Shown here in pieces: positions 1-8,557 of a DNA stretch of 64,000 nt. Origin of the DNA: CAZRHR01 sp964578885. Lineage in GTDB: Bacteria; Bacteroidota; Bacteroidia; CAIKAF01. The notes below the pieces were generated by a model, which saw only the letters and a program-made list of their open reading frames with translations, had not been told where the DNA came from and ran no database searches. The position numbers and the translations under genes are program-made. The stretch is from NCBI GenBank assembly GCA_964578885.1, contig CAZOEO010000010.1:51213-115212 (forward strand), read 5' to 3'. Each line of letters starts with the position of its first letter. Within the stretch, counting starts at the first letter, position 1.

Positions 1-1197
1 ACGTTGCCATCCTATGGATGCTCCCTGATTGTCAATCAACCAATTGGCAGGAAAAGTGGTTGCCTCAAAAGTTTCGGCAGATGGCCCTGCAGTTGGAGCA
101 CCTGAAACTGAAAAATCTTTGGTCTGTGTACCCACCGGATTGGTTAAAGCAGCATTTCCATTGATTTGAGTTAACCAAACTGATAAAGTATTTACGCCGC
201 CTGCTAAGCCAGAAAGGTTTGGAATAGCCACGTTGGCCGTGGCATTCGGGGCAATATTTCCTGAATATGGGAAAGAAGACGCGGTGCCGCCATTCACTGC
301 ATAATTCACAGTAGCCGACGTGAGGTTTACATTACCTAAATTCCGGATGGTGGCACTTACACCAGAAAGATCTCCGGTGCAATTTAACCCTGAAGGACCT
401 GCAATCGCCGTAACCGAACCATAATCTGCCAACGGCGCAGGAGCACTGTAGCCGCCCTGAAGCACCTCTTTGGTATTGTTGTTCTGGATAAAGGCTACTA
501 CAGCTACTTCCGAAAGTTTGTAAAGATACGCGGGAAGGGTTTCGGTGAAAGTAATGGTTTGCGTGGTGCCATCTGTCCAGGAAGAAGCGAGTAGGGTCCC
601 ATTGGCATTAGGGTACATTTTACGCATTACGCCTTTGAAACTGGTTTCACCATTGGTTCCGGGAGCCGTAGCAAACGTAATTTCTCTTTCCGCAATCATG
701 ACATGCAAGCGCATCACTTGACTTCCAAGATCAATGTCTTCGGTGGCTGTAATGGTTACGGAAATATTAATGGTCGAAAGATCTGGTGAAATGGTATGAG
801 TCACCTGTAAATCGAAGGCCGATGAATCCGCGTAGCGATTGTTGATTTTGGTCTGGTTCAGATTCGCCAATGCGCCTGAATAACTACTTCCTGTATGCGG
901 CGACCCATCTAATACGCCGTAAGGAACTCCGGAAATATTATAATATCCAGCACGGGTATTCACCTCATTTGGATTTTGAACGTTCATGGGATCGAAACCC
1001 GGACCTGCCGTTTGGTACTTAATACCAACTACTTTGCCCGTATTCCCTCCCAAAAGAGTATTGTATCCAGGATTCTGCTGAGCACAAGGAGCGCATCCCG
1101 CATTAGAAAATGCTTCCGCCACAATAAATCTGGGTGACTGGGCAGCAAGAGCTCCTGCCGTAAGCATGGCTAAGCCCCAAGCGTAAGTATGTTTCAT
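1..1197 (-). CDS. Omp28-like secreted protein, C-terminus cut by window edge
   Basis: A 399-codon open frame begins at the ATG at 1197 and runs off the left edge, so only the N-terminal part is visible. Residues 1-19 form a signal peptide ending LAA-Q. The mature start contains a thioredoxin-like CAPC motif (Cys35, Cys38) in the context SNAGCAPCAQQNPGYN, typical of Omp28-related outer-membrane or secreted proteins of Bacteroidota. A long beta-rich region follows. The last visible part (ETFEATTFPANW) looks like the start of a cleaved-adhesin/MAM-like domain. Such proteins often end in a T9SS sorting domain, but that end is outside the window. The gene is divergent from the protease at 1506. 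Family assignment is by motif; function is unknown. Confidence 0.8.
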   Translation of the reverse strand, partial: MKHTYAWGLAMLTAGALAAQSPRFIVAEAFSNAGCAPCAQQNPGYNTLLGGNTGKVVGIKYQTAGPGFDPMNVQNPNEVNTRAGYYNISGVPYGVLDGSPHTGSSYSGALANLNQTKINNRYADSSAFDLQVTHTISPDLSTINISVTITATEDIDLGSQVMRLHVMIAEREITFATAPGTNGETSFKGVMRKMYPNANGTLLASSWTDGTTQTITFTETLPAYLYKLSEVAVVAFIQNNNTKEVLQGGYSAPAPLADYGSVTAIAGPSGLNCTGDLSGVSATIRNLGNVNLTSATVNYAVNGGTASSFPYSGNIAPNATANVAIPNLSGLAGGVNTLSVWLTQINGNAALTNPVGTQTKDFSVSGAPTAGPSAETFEATTFPANWLIDNQGASIGWQR

Positions 1198-1505
1198 ATG
1201 AAATGGGTTAAACTGAAACGGTGAAATATTTATTCTTATCTAAGATATAAATTTATTACACGATGCCTTTCGTTTATTCACCCATTTTTCTTCTCATTTT
1301 CACCAAATCTCATCGAATAGCTATGTAAACAACTGACAAACAAAAACTAATCAACTAAAAAATCGAAAGAAAATCACCAACATAACGTCAATCCAAGGAT
1401 GATTTATGAATACCATCTGAAAAAAATCGAGAAAGAAATTCACCCTAAAACATCATGCCCATTTACTTTCTCCTTTCTATTTTCATTTGGATTCTTACGT
1501 CAAAA
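1198..1505. other. Intergenic region between divergent secreted-protein genes
   Basis: About 300 bases of AT-rich sequence separate the start of the Omp28-like gene (minus) from the protease (plus). It should hold both promoters, but I see no exact TAnnTTTG box. The closest on the minus strand is TATCTTAG near 1239. No RNA gene is recognisable. Confidence 0.5.
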
Positions 1506-4500
1506 ATGGTATATTTCAAATCAAAAAACGTGCGTTTATTCTTTTTTCTTCCCTCCACCCTTTTCATCTTATCCACCGTCTTTGTCCTGGCGCAAAATCC
1601 AGTTAAAACAGGCATTCCGCCGCATCAGGAAACACCCGTTCATTTTTTTGAATCCCTTGTTTGGTTAGAAAATGATCGCCTGGCAGAAGATATTTTGCGT
1701 GAATTTTCACCCGACTGGCTGGCCGCTCATCAGCTCCAAGAAGTAAGCCTGTCGCGCCTTTCGCCACATTTCGCCTTGTATTTGGTCCAGGGTTTTCCGG
1801 AAGATAGCACTACAGATGCCATGAAAGCCACCACTGGCCTTTTGGCAAAACTAAAAAGCAGCCCTTCCGTCCGGCTTGCACAATTCAACCATGTAGTGCA
1901 ACATCGGGCCGTTCCAAATGACCCATCCTACGCAAACCAGCAATGGCAATACAACAACACCGGACAAAGCGGCGGAACCATAGGCGCAGACATTCGCGCA
2001 CAAGCAGCCTGGGACATTACCACCGGCGGTTTATCTGCTCAGGGTGACACCATTGTGGTGGCAGTGATCGACGATGGATTTCAAAGAAATCATACGGATT
2101 TACTTCCCAACATGTGGCAAAATTTTCTTGAAATTCCCGGAAATGGCATTGATGACGATGGAAATGGATATGTGGATGATGTATTCGGCTGGAACGCCTA
2201 CAACGGCAACGGAACCTTATCCAGCGCCCAACACGGCACACATGTTTCCGGAATTATTGGTGCACGTGGAAACAACAATGTGGGTGGCACCGGTGTAAAC
2301 TGGCAAGTGAAAATTATGCCCATCATGGGTTCGTCCGGAAACGAAGCGACCGTGGTATCCGCCTATGCGTATGCCGCAGCAATGCGACGTTTATATAACC
2401 AAACCAATGGTCAGCAGGGCGCTTTTGTCGTTTCCACCAATTCTTCATTCGGCGTGGACAATGGAAATGCCGCCAATTTCCCAATCTGGTGCGCTTTTTA
2501 TGACACCCTGGGAAGCGTGGGTATTTTGAGCGCCGGAGCTGGCCCAAACAACAATGTGAACGTAGATGCGGTTGGCGATGTGCCCACCACCTGCGTTTCG
2601 TCCTTTTTAATTGGCGTCACCAATACCACCCGCAATGACGGCCGTAACAATTCCAGCGGCTACGGCGCCACCAGCATCGACCTGGGAGCACCCGGTACGC
2701 AAATCTGGAATACCATTCCAACCAACAATTATAGCGCCCTCACAGGCACATCGATGGCCACTCCTCATGTGGCCGGAGCTATTGCACTTTACTATTCGGC
2801 AGCCTGCGCTCATTTTATTCAACTGTATAAACAAAATCCATCTGCCATGACCTTGCAAATGAGGCAATGGGTACTGGCAGGAGTAGATTCCATTTCCGCG
2901 CTCAATGGTATCACCACCACTGGCGGCCGACTTAACTTATTAAAAGGCATTCAAGCCGTTCAGTCGTTCAATTGCAATCCCAATAGCCCGCCAACCGCCG
3001 CTTTTAGTCAAAACGGCACATCGGGTTGTCCCGGCCTTCAAATCCAGTTCAATCAAACCAGTATTGGCCTGGTCGATTCGGTTCAATGGAGTTTTCCGGG
3101 TGGAAATCCCTCCTTTTCTAACCAACTTCAACCCGTGGTGCAATACAATCAAATGGGAACTTTTCCCGTTTCACTTATTGTGTATAATGGTTTTGGCAGC
3201 GACACCCTCCTTCAAAATGGGGCGGTAAATATTACCAACACCGCCTCGACCACCATTTTTAGAGAAAATTTTGAAGGCACATCGCTTAGCAGCATGGGCT
3301 GGACAAGCATTAATCCGGGAGGAAATGGTCAGTGGAATTTGGTAAATATCAATGGAAACAATCCGGGAAACAAAGCGCCGGGAGTCAATATTTTCCAGAA
3401 CCAATCAGAAGCGGGCCAAAACGATACGCTCATGTCTCCGCTTCTCGACTTCTCCCTGTTTTCGGCCATCAGCCTTCGTTTTGAACATGCACACCGACGC
3501 AGGGTATCTACCGTGAGAGACTCTTTGTTTGTTTTGGTAAAAAGCCTGCAACAACCGCAGCCGGTATCTGTCATCCGAATTGCGGAAAACGGGCAAGGTG
3601 TATTTGCCACCAACACTCTACTCAACAGTAATTTTGTACCAAATACCGCCAATGACTGGTGCTTTGGTACTGCCACGGCGGCCAGCTGCCTGTCGGCTAG
3701 CTTACAAGCTTTCAGCGGCCATGATCAGGTTCAACTTATTTTCGTGGTTCAGAACCGCGGTGGCAACAACATTTATATTGACAACGTGGTCGTAGAAGGT
3801 GTTTGTTCCGGATTTCCGGTTGGGCCGGGACCTGTCGCCCAATTCTCCAGCAGTGGCTCGTTGATTTGCGAAGGTGACTCTCTGCTTTTCACCTCCACAT
3901 CTGCGGGAAGTATCGTGCAAACCTACTGGCAGATTTCCGGCGGAACACCCGCACAATCTTCCAATAACACGGTTTGGGCCACATGGAACAGTGCAGGAAT
4001 TTTCCCCGTACAACTTTGGGTAAGTGATGGTCTTTTAGCGGATTCCACGATTCAAATGATCACGGTGGAATCGCCACTACCTACGCCGCTGATTCAACTT
4101 TCCAACGGAACGCTTTCTGCCCCACCCGCTTTTGCCTATCAGTGGTTCGACACACAAGGTCAGATTTCCGGTGCCACAAGTCAGCAATTTACGCCTCCAG
4201 GTCCCGGCTTATATGGCGTTACCGTTTTCACGGAAAGTGGTTGCAGCACCTCTTCGGCATTATTCAATTTCGTTTTGGGAGTGGCTGCGGAATCTTCTCT
4301 GAAAGTGGTTTTATACCCGAACCCAACAAGCGAAATGGTGCACGTAATGTCAGAACAAATCCCGGAACGCATCCTGGTGTTCGACGCACAAGGCAGATTA
4401 TGGCAAGACGCCATACTCACCCGCCAGATTGGCGTTTCCGGACTCGCGCCCGGTGTGTATTGGCTTCAATTGGAGTGGCCCGAAGAAAACCTGGTTCTGC

Positions 4501-4520
4501 CGCTGGTGGTGCAACCCTGA
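1506..4520 (+). CDS. Subtilisin-like (S8) secreted protease with PKD domains and T9SS sorting domain
   Basis: A secreted serine protease. Numbered from the ATG at 1506, the catalytic residues are Asp189 (VIDDGF), His243 (QHGTHVSG) and Ser416 (GTSMATPHVAGA). Around the usual oxyanion asparagine the sequence reads SAGAGPNNN instead of the classic AAGN. A PKD-like domain follows at about 495-575, then a cleaved-adhesin/MAM-like domain beginning IFRENFEG, further PKD/Ig-like modules, and a C-terminal T9SS type A sorting domain starting VVLYPNPTSE. The open frame extends upstream to an ATG at 1455, but 1506 gives a normal signal peptide (basic KSKNVR, hydrophobic core, cut after VLA). T9SS machinery is not in the window. 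It probably degrades extracellular protein or matures surface proteins (inference). Confidence 0.92.
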   Translation: MVYFKSKNVRLFFFLPSTLFILSTVFVLAQNPVKTGIPPHQETPVHFFESLVWLENDRLAEDILREFSPDWLAAHQLQEVSLSRLSPHFALYLVQGFPEDSTTDAMKATTGLLAKLKSSPSVRLAQFNHVVQHRAVPNDPSYANQQWQYNNTGQSGGTIGADIRAQAAWDITTGGLSAQGDTIVVAVIDDGFQRNHTDLLPNMWQNFLEIPGNGIDDDGNGYVDDVFGWNAYNGNGTLSSAQHGTHVSGIIGARGNNNVGGTGVNWQVKIMPIMGSSGNEATVVSAYAYAAAMRRLYNQTNGQQGAFVVSTNSSFGVDNGNAANFPIWCAFYDTLGSVGILSAGAGPNNNVNVDAVGDVPTTCVSSFLIGVTNTTRNDGRNNSSGYGATSIDLGAPGTQIWNTIPTNNYSALTGTSMATPHVAGAIALYYSAACAHFIQLYKQNPSAMTLQMRQWVLAGVDSISALNGITTTGGRLNLLKGIQAVQSFNCNPNSPPTAAFSQNGTSGCPGLQIQFNQTSIGLVDSVQWSFPGGNPSFSNQLQPVVQYNQMGTFPVSLIVYNGFGSDTLLQNGAVNITNTASTTIFRENFEGTSLSSMGWTSINPGGNGQWNLVNINGNNPGNKAPGVNIFQNQSEAGQNDTLMSPLLDFSLFSAISLRFEHAHRRRVSTVRDSLFVLVKSLQQPQPVSVIRIAENGQGVFATNTLLNSNFVPNTANDWCFGTATAASCLSASLQAFSGHDQVQLIFVVQNRGGNNIYIDNVVVEGVCSGFPVGPGPVAQFSSSGSLICEGDSLLFTSTSAGSIVQTYWQISGGTPAQSSNNTVWATWNSAGIFPVQLWVSDGLLADSTIQMITVESPLPTPLIQLSNGTLSAPPAFAYQWFDTQGQISGATSQQFTPPGPGLYGVTVFTESGCSTSSALFNFVLGVAAESSLKVVLYPNPTSEMVHVMSEQIPERILVFDAQGRLWQDAILTRQIGVSGLAPGVYWLQLEWPEENLVLPLVVQP

Positions 4521-4559
4521 ACCAGCCATTTACCCTTTTCCTTTTTCACGAAACCGGAA

Positions 4560-5852
4560 TCAGCCATTCATCAATGACTCCAATTCTTCCACCTCTCTGG
4601 GAATGGAAGCCATCAAATCCAATGGCTCACCTTTTTCCTGAATGACCACATTGTTCTCGATACGCACGCCAATGCCTTCTTCGCGTACATAGATACCTGG
4701 TTCTACGGTAAGTACCATACCTGCTTGCAGCGGCTCGTTGAAAAATCCCACATCATGCACATCGATACCCAAGAAATGAGATGTACCATGCATGAAATAC
4801 TTTTTATATGCCGGCCAGGTAGGATTTTGGGAAGCGATATCGGCCATGGAAATTAACCCAAGGTCTACCAATTCTTTTTCAATCCATTGTCCTACTGCCT
4901 GATTGAACTCCCGAAGAATTACGCCTGGCCGTAATGCCTGAATGGCCTGCTTTTGCACGCGAAGCACCGCGTTGTAAATGGCTTTTTGCCGGGGAGAAAA
5001 CGTCCCGCTCACGGGAATACAACGGGTTAAATCAGATGCATAATTGGCATAACGGGCTGCCACATCAAGTAATAGTAACTCACCTGATTCACAAACCTTT
5101 GCATTCTGATGATAATGCAATACGCAGGCATTAAATCCACTTGCTATAATGGGCCCGTACGCGAAGCCTTCCGACCGATTGGAGATAAATTCATGAATCA
5201 ACTCCGCCTCGATTTCATACTCTGTAACACCGGGTTTCACAAAGGAAAGTAACCGACGGAAGCCCTTTTCGGTGATTTGACAGGCATGGGCAATCAGCTC
5301 GATTTCTTCGGAAGATTTCACGGCGCGAAGTTGGTGCATCAAAGGCGCGAGTCGTTGATACTGATGCAACGGATACATTCGCTTCAGTTCATGCACCAAT
5401 TCCATTTCCCTGGTCAGAATTTGAATATCGGCGCGGGTATGCTCGTTGCTGTTCAGCCACACGGATTGTGCTTCTGCCATGAGCACCCTAAGTGTTTTGT
5501 AAAAATCGGCCGACCACAGAATGGTTTTCACACCGGAGCGTTCGGCGGCCTGTGCTTTGGTGAGCTTATCTCCTTCCCAAATGGCTATTTCCTCAGAGGT
5601 TTCCCGGATAAACAAGATTTCTCTGAACGCGGGATCTGCGGCACCCGGAAAAATCACAAGCAAGGTATCTTCCTGATCGATTCCAGATAAATAATACAGG
5701 TCCGCATTTTGCCGAAATCCCATGGTACCATCTGCGTTGGTTGGCATAATGGCATTACTGGTGAGAATGGCCAATCCCTTTTGGGGAAGCAGGGATTTCA
5801 ACTTTTCCCGGTTATGGGTAAAAAGAGAAGAAGAAGCAGGTGTATATCTCAT
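4560..5852 (-). CDS. pepP: Xaa-Pro aminopeptidase (M24B)
   Basis: A metallopeptidase that removes an N-terminal residue preceding proline. It has the N-terminal AMP_N domain (residues about 1-140, with ADLYYLSGI-type sequence) and a C-terminal pita-bread fold. The five metal ligands can be placed: two Asp in LLLDVAARYANYASDLTRC, His in MHGTSHFLGIDVHDVG, and Glu in TVEPGIYV and RIENNVV. The 430-aa length matches the family (about 430-440). A cytoplasmic protein with no signal peptide. It is separated from the upstream tonB gene by a terminator and converges with the S8 protease gene about 40 bases away. Confidence 0.93.
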   Translation of the reverse strand: MRYTPASSSLFTHNREKLKSLLPQKGLAILTSNAIMPTNADGTMGFRQNADLYYLSGIDQEDTLLVIFPGAADPAFREILFIRETSEEIAIWEGDKLTKAQAAERSGVKTILWSADFYKTLRVLMAEAQSVWLNSNEHTRADIQILTREMELVHELKRMYPLHQYQRLAPLMHQLRAVKSSEEIELIAHACQITEKGFRRLLSFVKPGVTEYEIEAELIHEFISNRSEGFAYGPIIASGFNACVLHYHQNAKVCESGELLLLDVAARYANYASDLTRCIPVSGTFSPRQKAIYNAVLRVQKQAIQALRPGVILREFNQAVGQWIEKELVDLGLISMADIASQNPTWPAYKKYFMHGTSHFLGIDVHDVGFFNEPLQAGMVLTVEPGIYVREEGIGVRIENNVVIQEKGEPLDLMASIPREVEELESLMNG

Positions 5853-5864
5853 GATGAAAAGGCG

Positions 5865-5899
5865 TAAAAATAAAAACCCGGAAGCTTTGAGGTTCCGGG
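5865..5899 (-). terminator. Rho-independent terminator after tonB
   Basis: On the minus strand a CCCGGAA/TTCCGGG stem (arms 5893-5899 and 5877-5883) is followed directly by a T-rich run (TTTTTATTTTT). It lies 26 bases past the tonB stop and upstream of pepP, so the two are probably separate transcripts. Confidence 0.85.
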
Positions 5900-5924
5900 C
5901 ATAAATATCTTGAAAAAGGCTGAA

Positions 5925-6650
5925 TTAATTTCCGCGTAGAGTAAAGTTAATAGGCAGGGTGTATTGAACACGCACCGGCTTTCCTCTTTGCTTACCTGGT
6001 GTAAACTTAGGAAGTTTCTTAATAACGCTTTCTGCCGCATTACCGGAACCATACCCGAAATCGCGCACGGCTTTCACGTCTGCGATAGAACCGTCCCGTT
6101 CAACAACGAAATAAACATACACTTTTCCCTGTTGACCAGCACGTTTTGCGTTTTCAGGATAAACCAATTCGCGCTGAAGGAATTTAGCCAATTCACGTTG
6201 GAAACAGGCGTCGGCTTCCTGAGGTGTTTTTGCAGATTCGCAACCTTTGAAACGCGGCATATCTTCTACCACCATAAAAATCTCATCGGATACGGTTTCT
6301 CCGGTGTTTCCGAAACCGACATCTCCGGTCACTTCGGTCACCTCGGTGTTTTCCGCTTCAAACTCAATTTCCGTTTCCACTTCTTCCTCTCTTTCTACCA
6401 ATTGAATCACTTCAATCACCGTGGGAGGCGGAGGAGTTGGCGCGGCCTGAGGTGGCGGTGGCGTGTAGTTAATAATTTCTTCCCTCACCATTTCCTGAGG
6501 TGGAGGAACAAAAATGGTTTTAATGGTTTCTGTAAAAGCTCGCCATTCAAATGCCATAAGCATCAATCCACAAGCTAATACCAAGCCAAGGGAAAGATAC
6601 AGGGGAGTCTGTTTGTTGATGTCCGATTCAGGGTGCTTACGCGTTTCCAT
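5925..6650 (-). CDS. tonB: TonB family energy transducer
   Basis: Couples the proton-motive force to outer-membrane receptors. It has one N-terminal transmembrane helix (about residues 17-36), a proline-rich periplasmic linker (PPPPQAAPTPPPPTV near 70-85), an acidic stretch, and a C-terminal TonB domain with the hallmark YPENAKRAGQQGKVYVYFVV and a closing PVRVQYTLPINF. The segment before the domain carries two cysteines (RFKGCES...DACFQ), common in Bacteroidota TonB proteins. At 241 aa it is a normal length. exbB and exbD are not adjacent. The receptor at 53390 could be one client (inference). A TATCTTTA sequence just upstream is one base from the -7 consensus. Confidence 0.93.
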   Translation of the reverse strand: METRKHPESDINKQTPLYLSLGLVLACGLMLMAFEWRAFTETIKTIFVPPPQEMVREEIINYTPPPPQAAPTPPPPTVIEVIQLVEREEEVETEIEFEAENTEVTEVTGDVGFGNTGETVSDEIFMVVEDMPRFKGCESAKTPQEADACFQRELAKFLQRELVYPENAKRAGQQGKVYVYFVVERDGSIADVKAVRDFGYGSGNAAESVIKKLPKFTPGKQRGKPVRVQYTLPINFTLRGN

Positions 6651-6778
6651 ACCTCGTATTGTTGGGTTAAAGATAGATAAACAGATTGAGAATTCTCATC
6701 AACATATTTATACGTTTATCGGCATGATTCGTTCAATGCCTGAAAAAAATAAATGCTTGCTTTGTTTCCTACTGATTT

Positions 6779-7180
6779 TCAGTACACTTTATGCTGAGAT
6801 TGTCTCAACCCTGCATTTCGGCCGAAAATAATGAAGTACAACAAGGTCCCGGCCAGCACACCTGCTGCATCGGCGAACCAATCTTTTACGTCTGCGCTCC
6901 GACCGGGAAAGTAGGCGCCCTGAAAAATTTCCAGCGCAGCGCCATAAACCAAAGCCAGTCCAATGGCTACCGGAACAGACTGATAACGGAGTGTCCGAAA
7001 TCGATGTTGTTTTCTGAAACCCACCAACCATTGAAATACCAACACCAGAAACACAAGGCCATGCACCAATTTATCGAAACTGAAAAAAGGAGCACCAGGC
7101 AATTGTTGGCCGGGCGTAAAGCAAAGGGCAGCCACCAGGGCCGCCCATAAAATTCCAATCAGATTATGTCTCAGAAACAT
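6779..7180 (-). CDS. VanZ-like family membrane protein
   Basis: A small integral membrane protein of about 133 aa with four predicted helices. It has the VanZ-like pattern: an early FTPGQQLP, then FDKLVHGLVFLVL, then GAALEIFQGAYFPGRSADVKDWFADAAG near the C-terminus. The conserved E...PGR.....D..D/N signature fits the family, whose founding member is linked to teicoplanin resistance; the role of most members is unknown. The open frame can be extended to a TTG at 7195, but the ATG at 7180 avoids overlap with gcvH, whose stop is at 7185. It probably shares a transcript with gcvH. Confidence 0.82.
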   Translation of the reverse strand: MFLRHNLIGILWAALVAALCFTPGQQLPGAPFFSFDKLVHGLVFLVLVFQWLVGFRKQHRFRTLRYQSVPVAIGLALVYGAALEIFQGAYFPGRSADVKDWFADAAGVLAGTLLYFIIFGRNAGLRQSQHKVY

Positions 7181-7184
7181 GGGA

Positions 7185-7562
7185 TTAACCCACAAATTCG
7201 TTGTAAGCAGCTTCGTCCATCAGGGTGTCCAATTCTGCAGGCTGGGTCATGCGAATTTTAATCATCCATCCTTCTCCAAACGGATCAGAATTGACCAATT
7301 CGGGTGATGACTGTAATTCAGGATTCACTTCCAGTACCTCTCCACTCACGGGCATAAACAAATCAGACACCGTTTTTACGGCTTCTACGGTTCCGAAAAC
7401 ACTGTCTTTATCAAGGGTTTGTCCTGTTGTTTCGATTTCAACAAAAACGATATCACCAAGTTCACCTTGTGCGTAGGCGCTGATGCCAATGGTAGCAGTA
7501 TCACCTTCGACCCGAATCCACTCGTGGTCTTTTGAAAATTTGAGATTGGCCGTTTGACTCAT
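7185..7562 (-). CDS. gcvH: Glycine cleavage system H protein
   Basis: The lipoyl carrier protein that shuttles the aminomethyl group between the P, T and L proteins of the glycine cleavage system. The 125-aa length is standard. The lipoylated lysine is Lys63 in GTVEAVKTVSDL, and the family pattern continues with MPVSGEVLEVNPEL and WMIKIRM. The start at 7562 gives the typical N-terminus KFSKDHEWIRVEG. A perfect -7 box lies 13 bases upstream. The P and T proteins are not in the window. Confidence 0.97.
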   Translation of the reverse strand: MSQTANLKFSKDHEWIRVEGDTATIGISAYAQGELGDIVFVEIETTGQTLDKDSVFGTVEAVKTVSDLFMPVSGEVLEVNPELQSSPELVNSDPFGEGWMIKIRMTQPAELDTLMDEAAYNEFVG

Positions 7563-7575
7563 GGATATTTTTTTT

Positions 7576-7583
7576 CAAACGTA
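7576..7583 (-). promoter_or_regulatory. Bacteroidota -7 box for gcvH
   Basis: On the minus strand the sequence is TACGTTTG, an exact match to TAnnTTTG, ending 13 bases before the gcvH ATG. No clear -33 TTG is seen at the usual distance. Confidence 0.55.
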
Positions 7584-7691
7584 CAAAAAAAGGGGCAGGT
7601 ATGATAGAAAAACTGCGGGTTTTTTGAACCAACTTTTCGCCTTGGTTCATCTCATATTTACAGCACCAACAGAGGTTTCGACTGCATGGAA

Positions 7692-7726
7692 AATAAAAAA
7701 AGGCAGACTCCTGAGAATCTGCCTTT
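7692..7726 (-). terminator. Rho-independent terminator after sdhCAB
   Basis: On the minus strand AAAGGCAGA (7726-7718) pairs with TCTGCCTTT (7707-7699) and is followed by a T run. It starts 18 bases past the sdhB stop. Confidence 0.9.
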
Positions 7727-7743
7727 CCAACATAAAAATTTGA

Positions 7744-8538
7744 TTACATGGCAGCGCTTTCGCTCCCTTTTTTCTTTTTCTTTTTAATGGCCGTAGCACG
7801 AACAAACTCGCGGTTCATACGGGCAATGTTCTCAATGGAAATGCCTTTGGGACATTCCACTTCACATGCGCCGGTATTGGTACAGTTTCCGAAACCTTCG
7901 AGGTCCATTTGTTCAACCATGCGCAATACGCGTTCTTCACGCTCTGGTTGTCCCTGAGGCAACAAAGCAAACTGAGATACTTTCGCACTTACGAAAAGCA
8001 TGGCAGAAGCATTTTTACACGTAGCCACACATGCCCCACAACCAATGCAGGTAGCGGCATCGAAGGCGGCATCTGCGTTTTCTTTGGGAATAGGAATGGC
8101 ATTGGCATCTGGTGCAGAACCGGTATTGACGGAAACATAACCTCCAGCTTGAATCACCCGGTCGAAAGAGGAGCGATCTACCATCAAATCTTTAATCACG
8201 GGAAAAGCAGCGGCTCTCCATGGCTCAATGGTAATGGTATCTCCATCATTAAAGTGACGCATGTGGAGTTGACATGTGGTGGTGCCGGTCATGGGACCAT
8301 GCGCACGTCCATTGATAAACATGCTGCACATCCCACAAATTCCTTCGCGACAATCATGGTCGAAAGCCACAGGCTCTTCCCCTTTTTCTACCAGCTGTTG
8401 GTTCAGCACGTCCATCATTTCCAGAAAGGACATTTCCGGATTTACACCCTGCAAAGGGTAGTCGACCATCCGTCCAGCGTCTTTGGGCCCATCCTGGCGC
8501 CATATTTTAAGCTTTAAATTCATGGTTTTTGCTGCCAT
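7744..8538 (-). CDS. sdhB: Succinate dehydrogenase/fumarate reductase iron-sulfur subunit
   Basis: Carries electrons from the flavoprotein to the membrane quinone site. All cluster ligands are visible: [2Fe-2S] Cys63, Cys68, Cys71 and Cys89 (CREGICGMC and TTCQ), then CIGCGACVATC (Cys164, 167, 170, 174) and CTNTGACEVECP (Cys219, 225, 229) for the [4Fe-4S] and [3Fe-4S] clusters. It ends in a lysine-rich tail (KKKKKK). It is the last gene of sdhC-sdhA-sdhB and is followed by a strong terminator. An alternative start at the sixth codon (MNLKLKIW) is possible. Confidence 0.97.
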   Translation of the reverse strand: MAAKTMNLKLKIWRQDGPKDAGRMVDYPLQGVNPEMSFLEMMDVLNQQLVEKGEEPVAFDHDCREGICGMCSMFINGRAHGPMTGTTTCQLHMRHFNDGDTITIEPWRAAAFPVIKDLMVDRSSFDRVIQAGGYVSVNTGSAPDANAIPIPKENADAAFDAATCIGCGACVATCKNASAMLFVSAKVSQFALLPQGQPEREERVLRMVEQMDLEGFGNCTNTGACEVECPKGISIENIARMNREFVRATAIKKKKKKGSESAAM

Positions 8539-8557
8539 GTGCGTGGAGATTTCTGGA

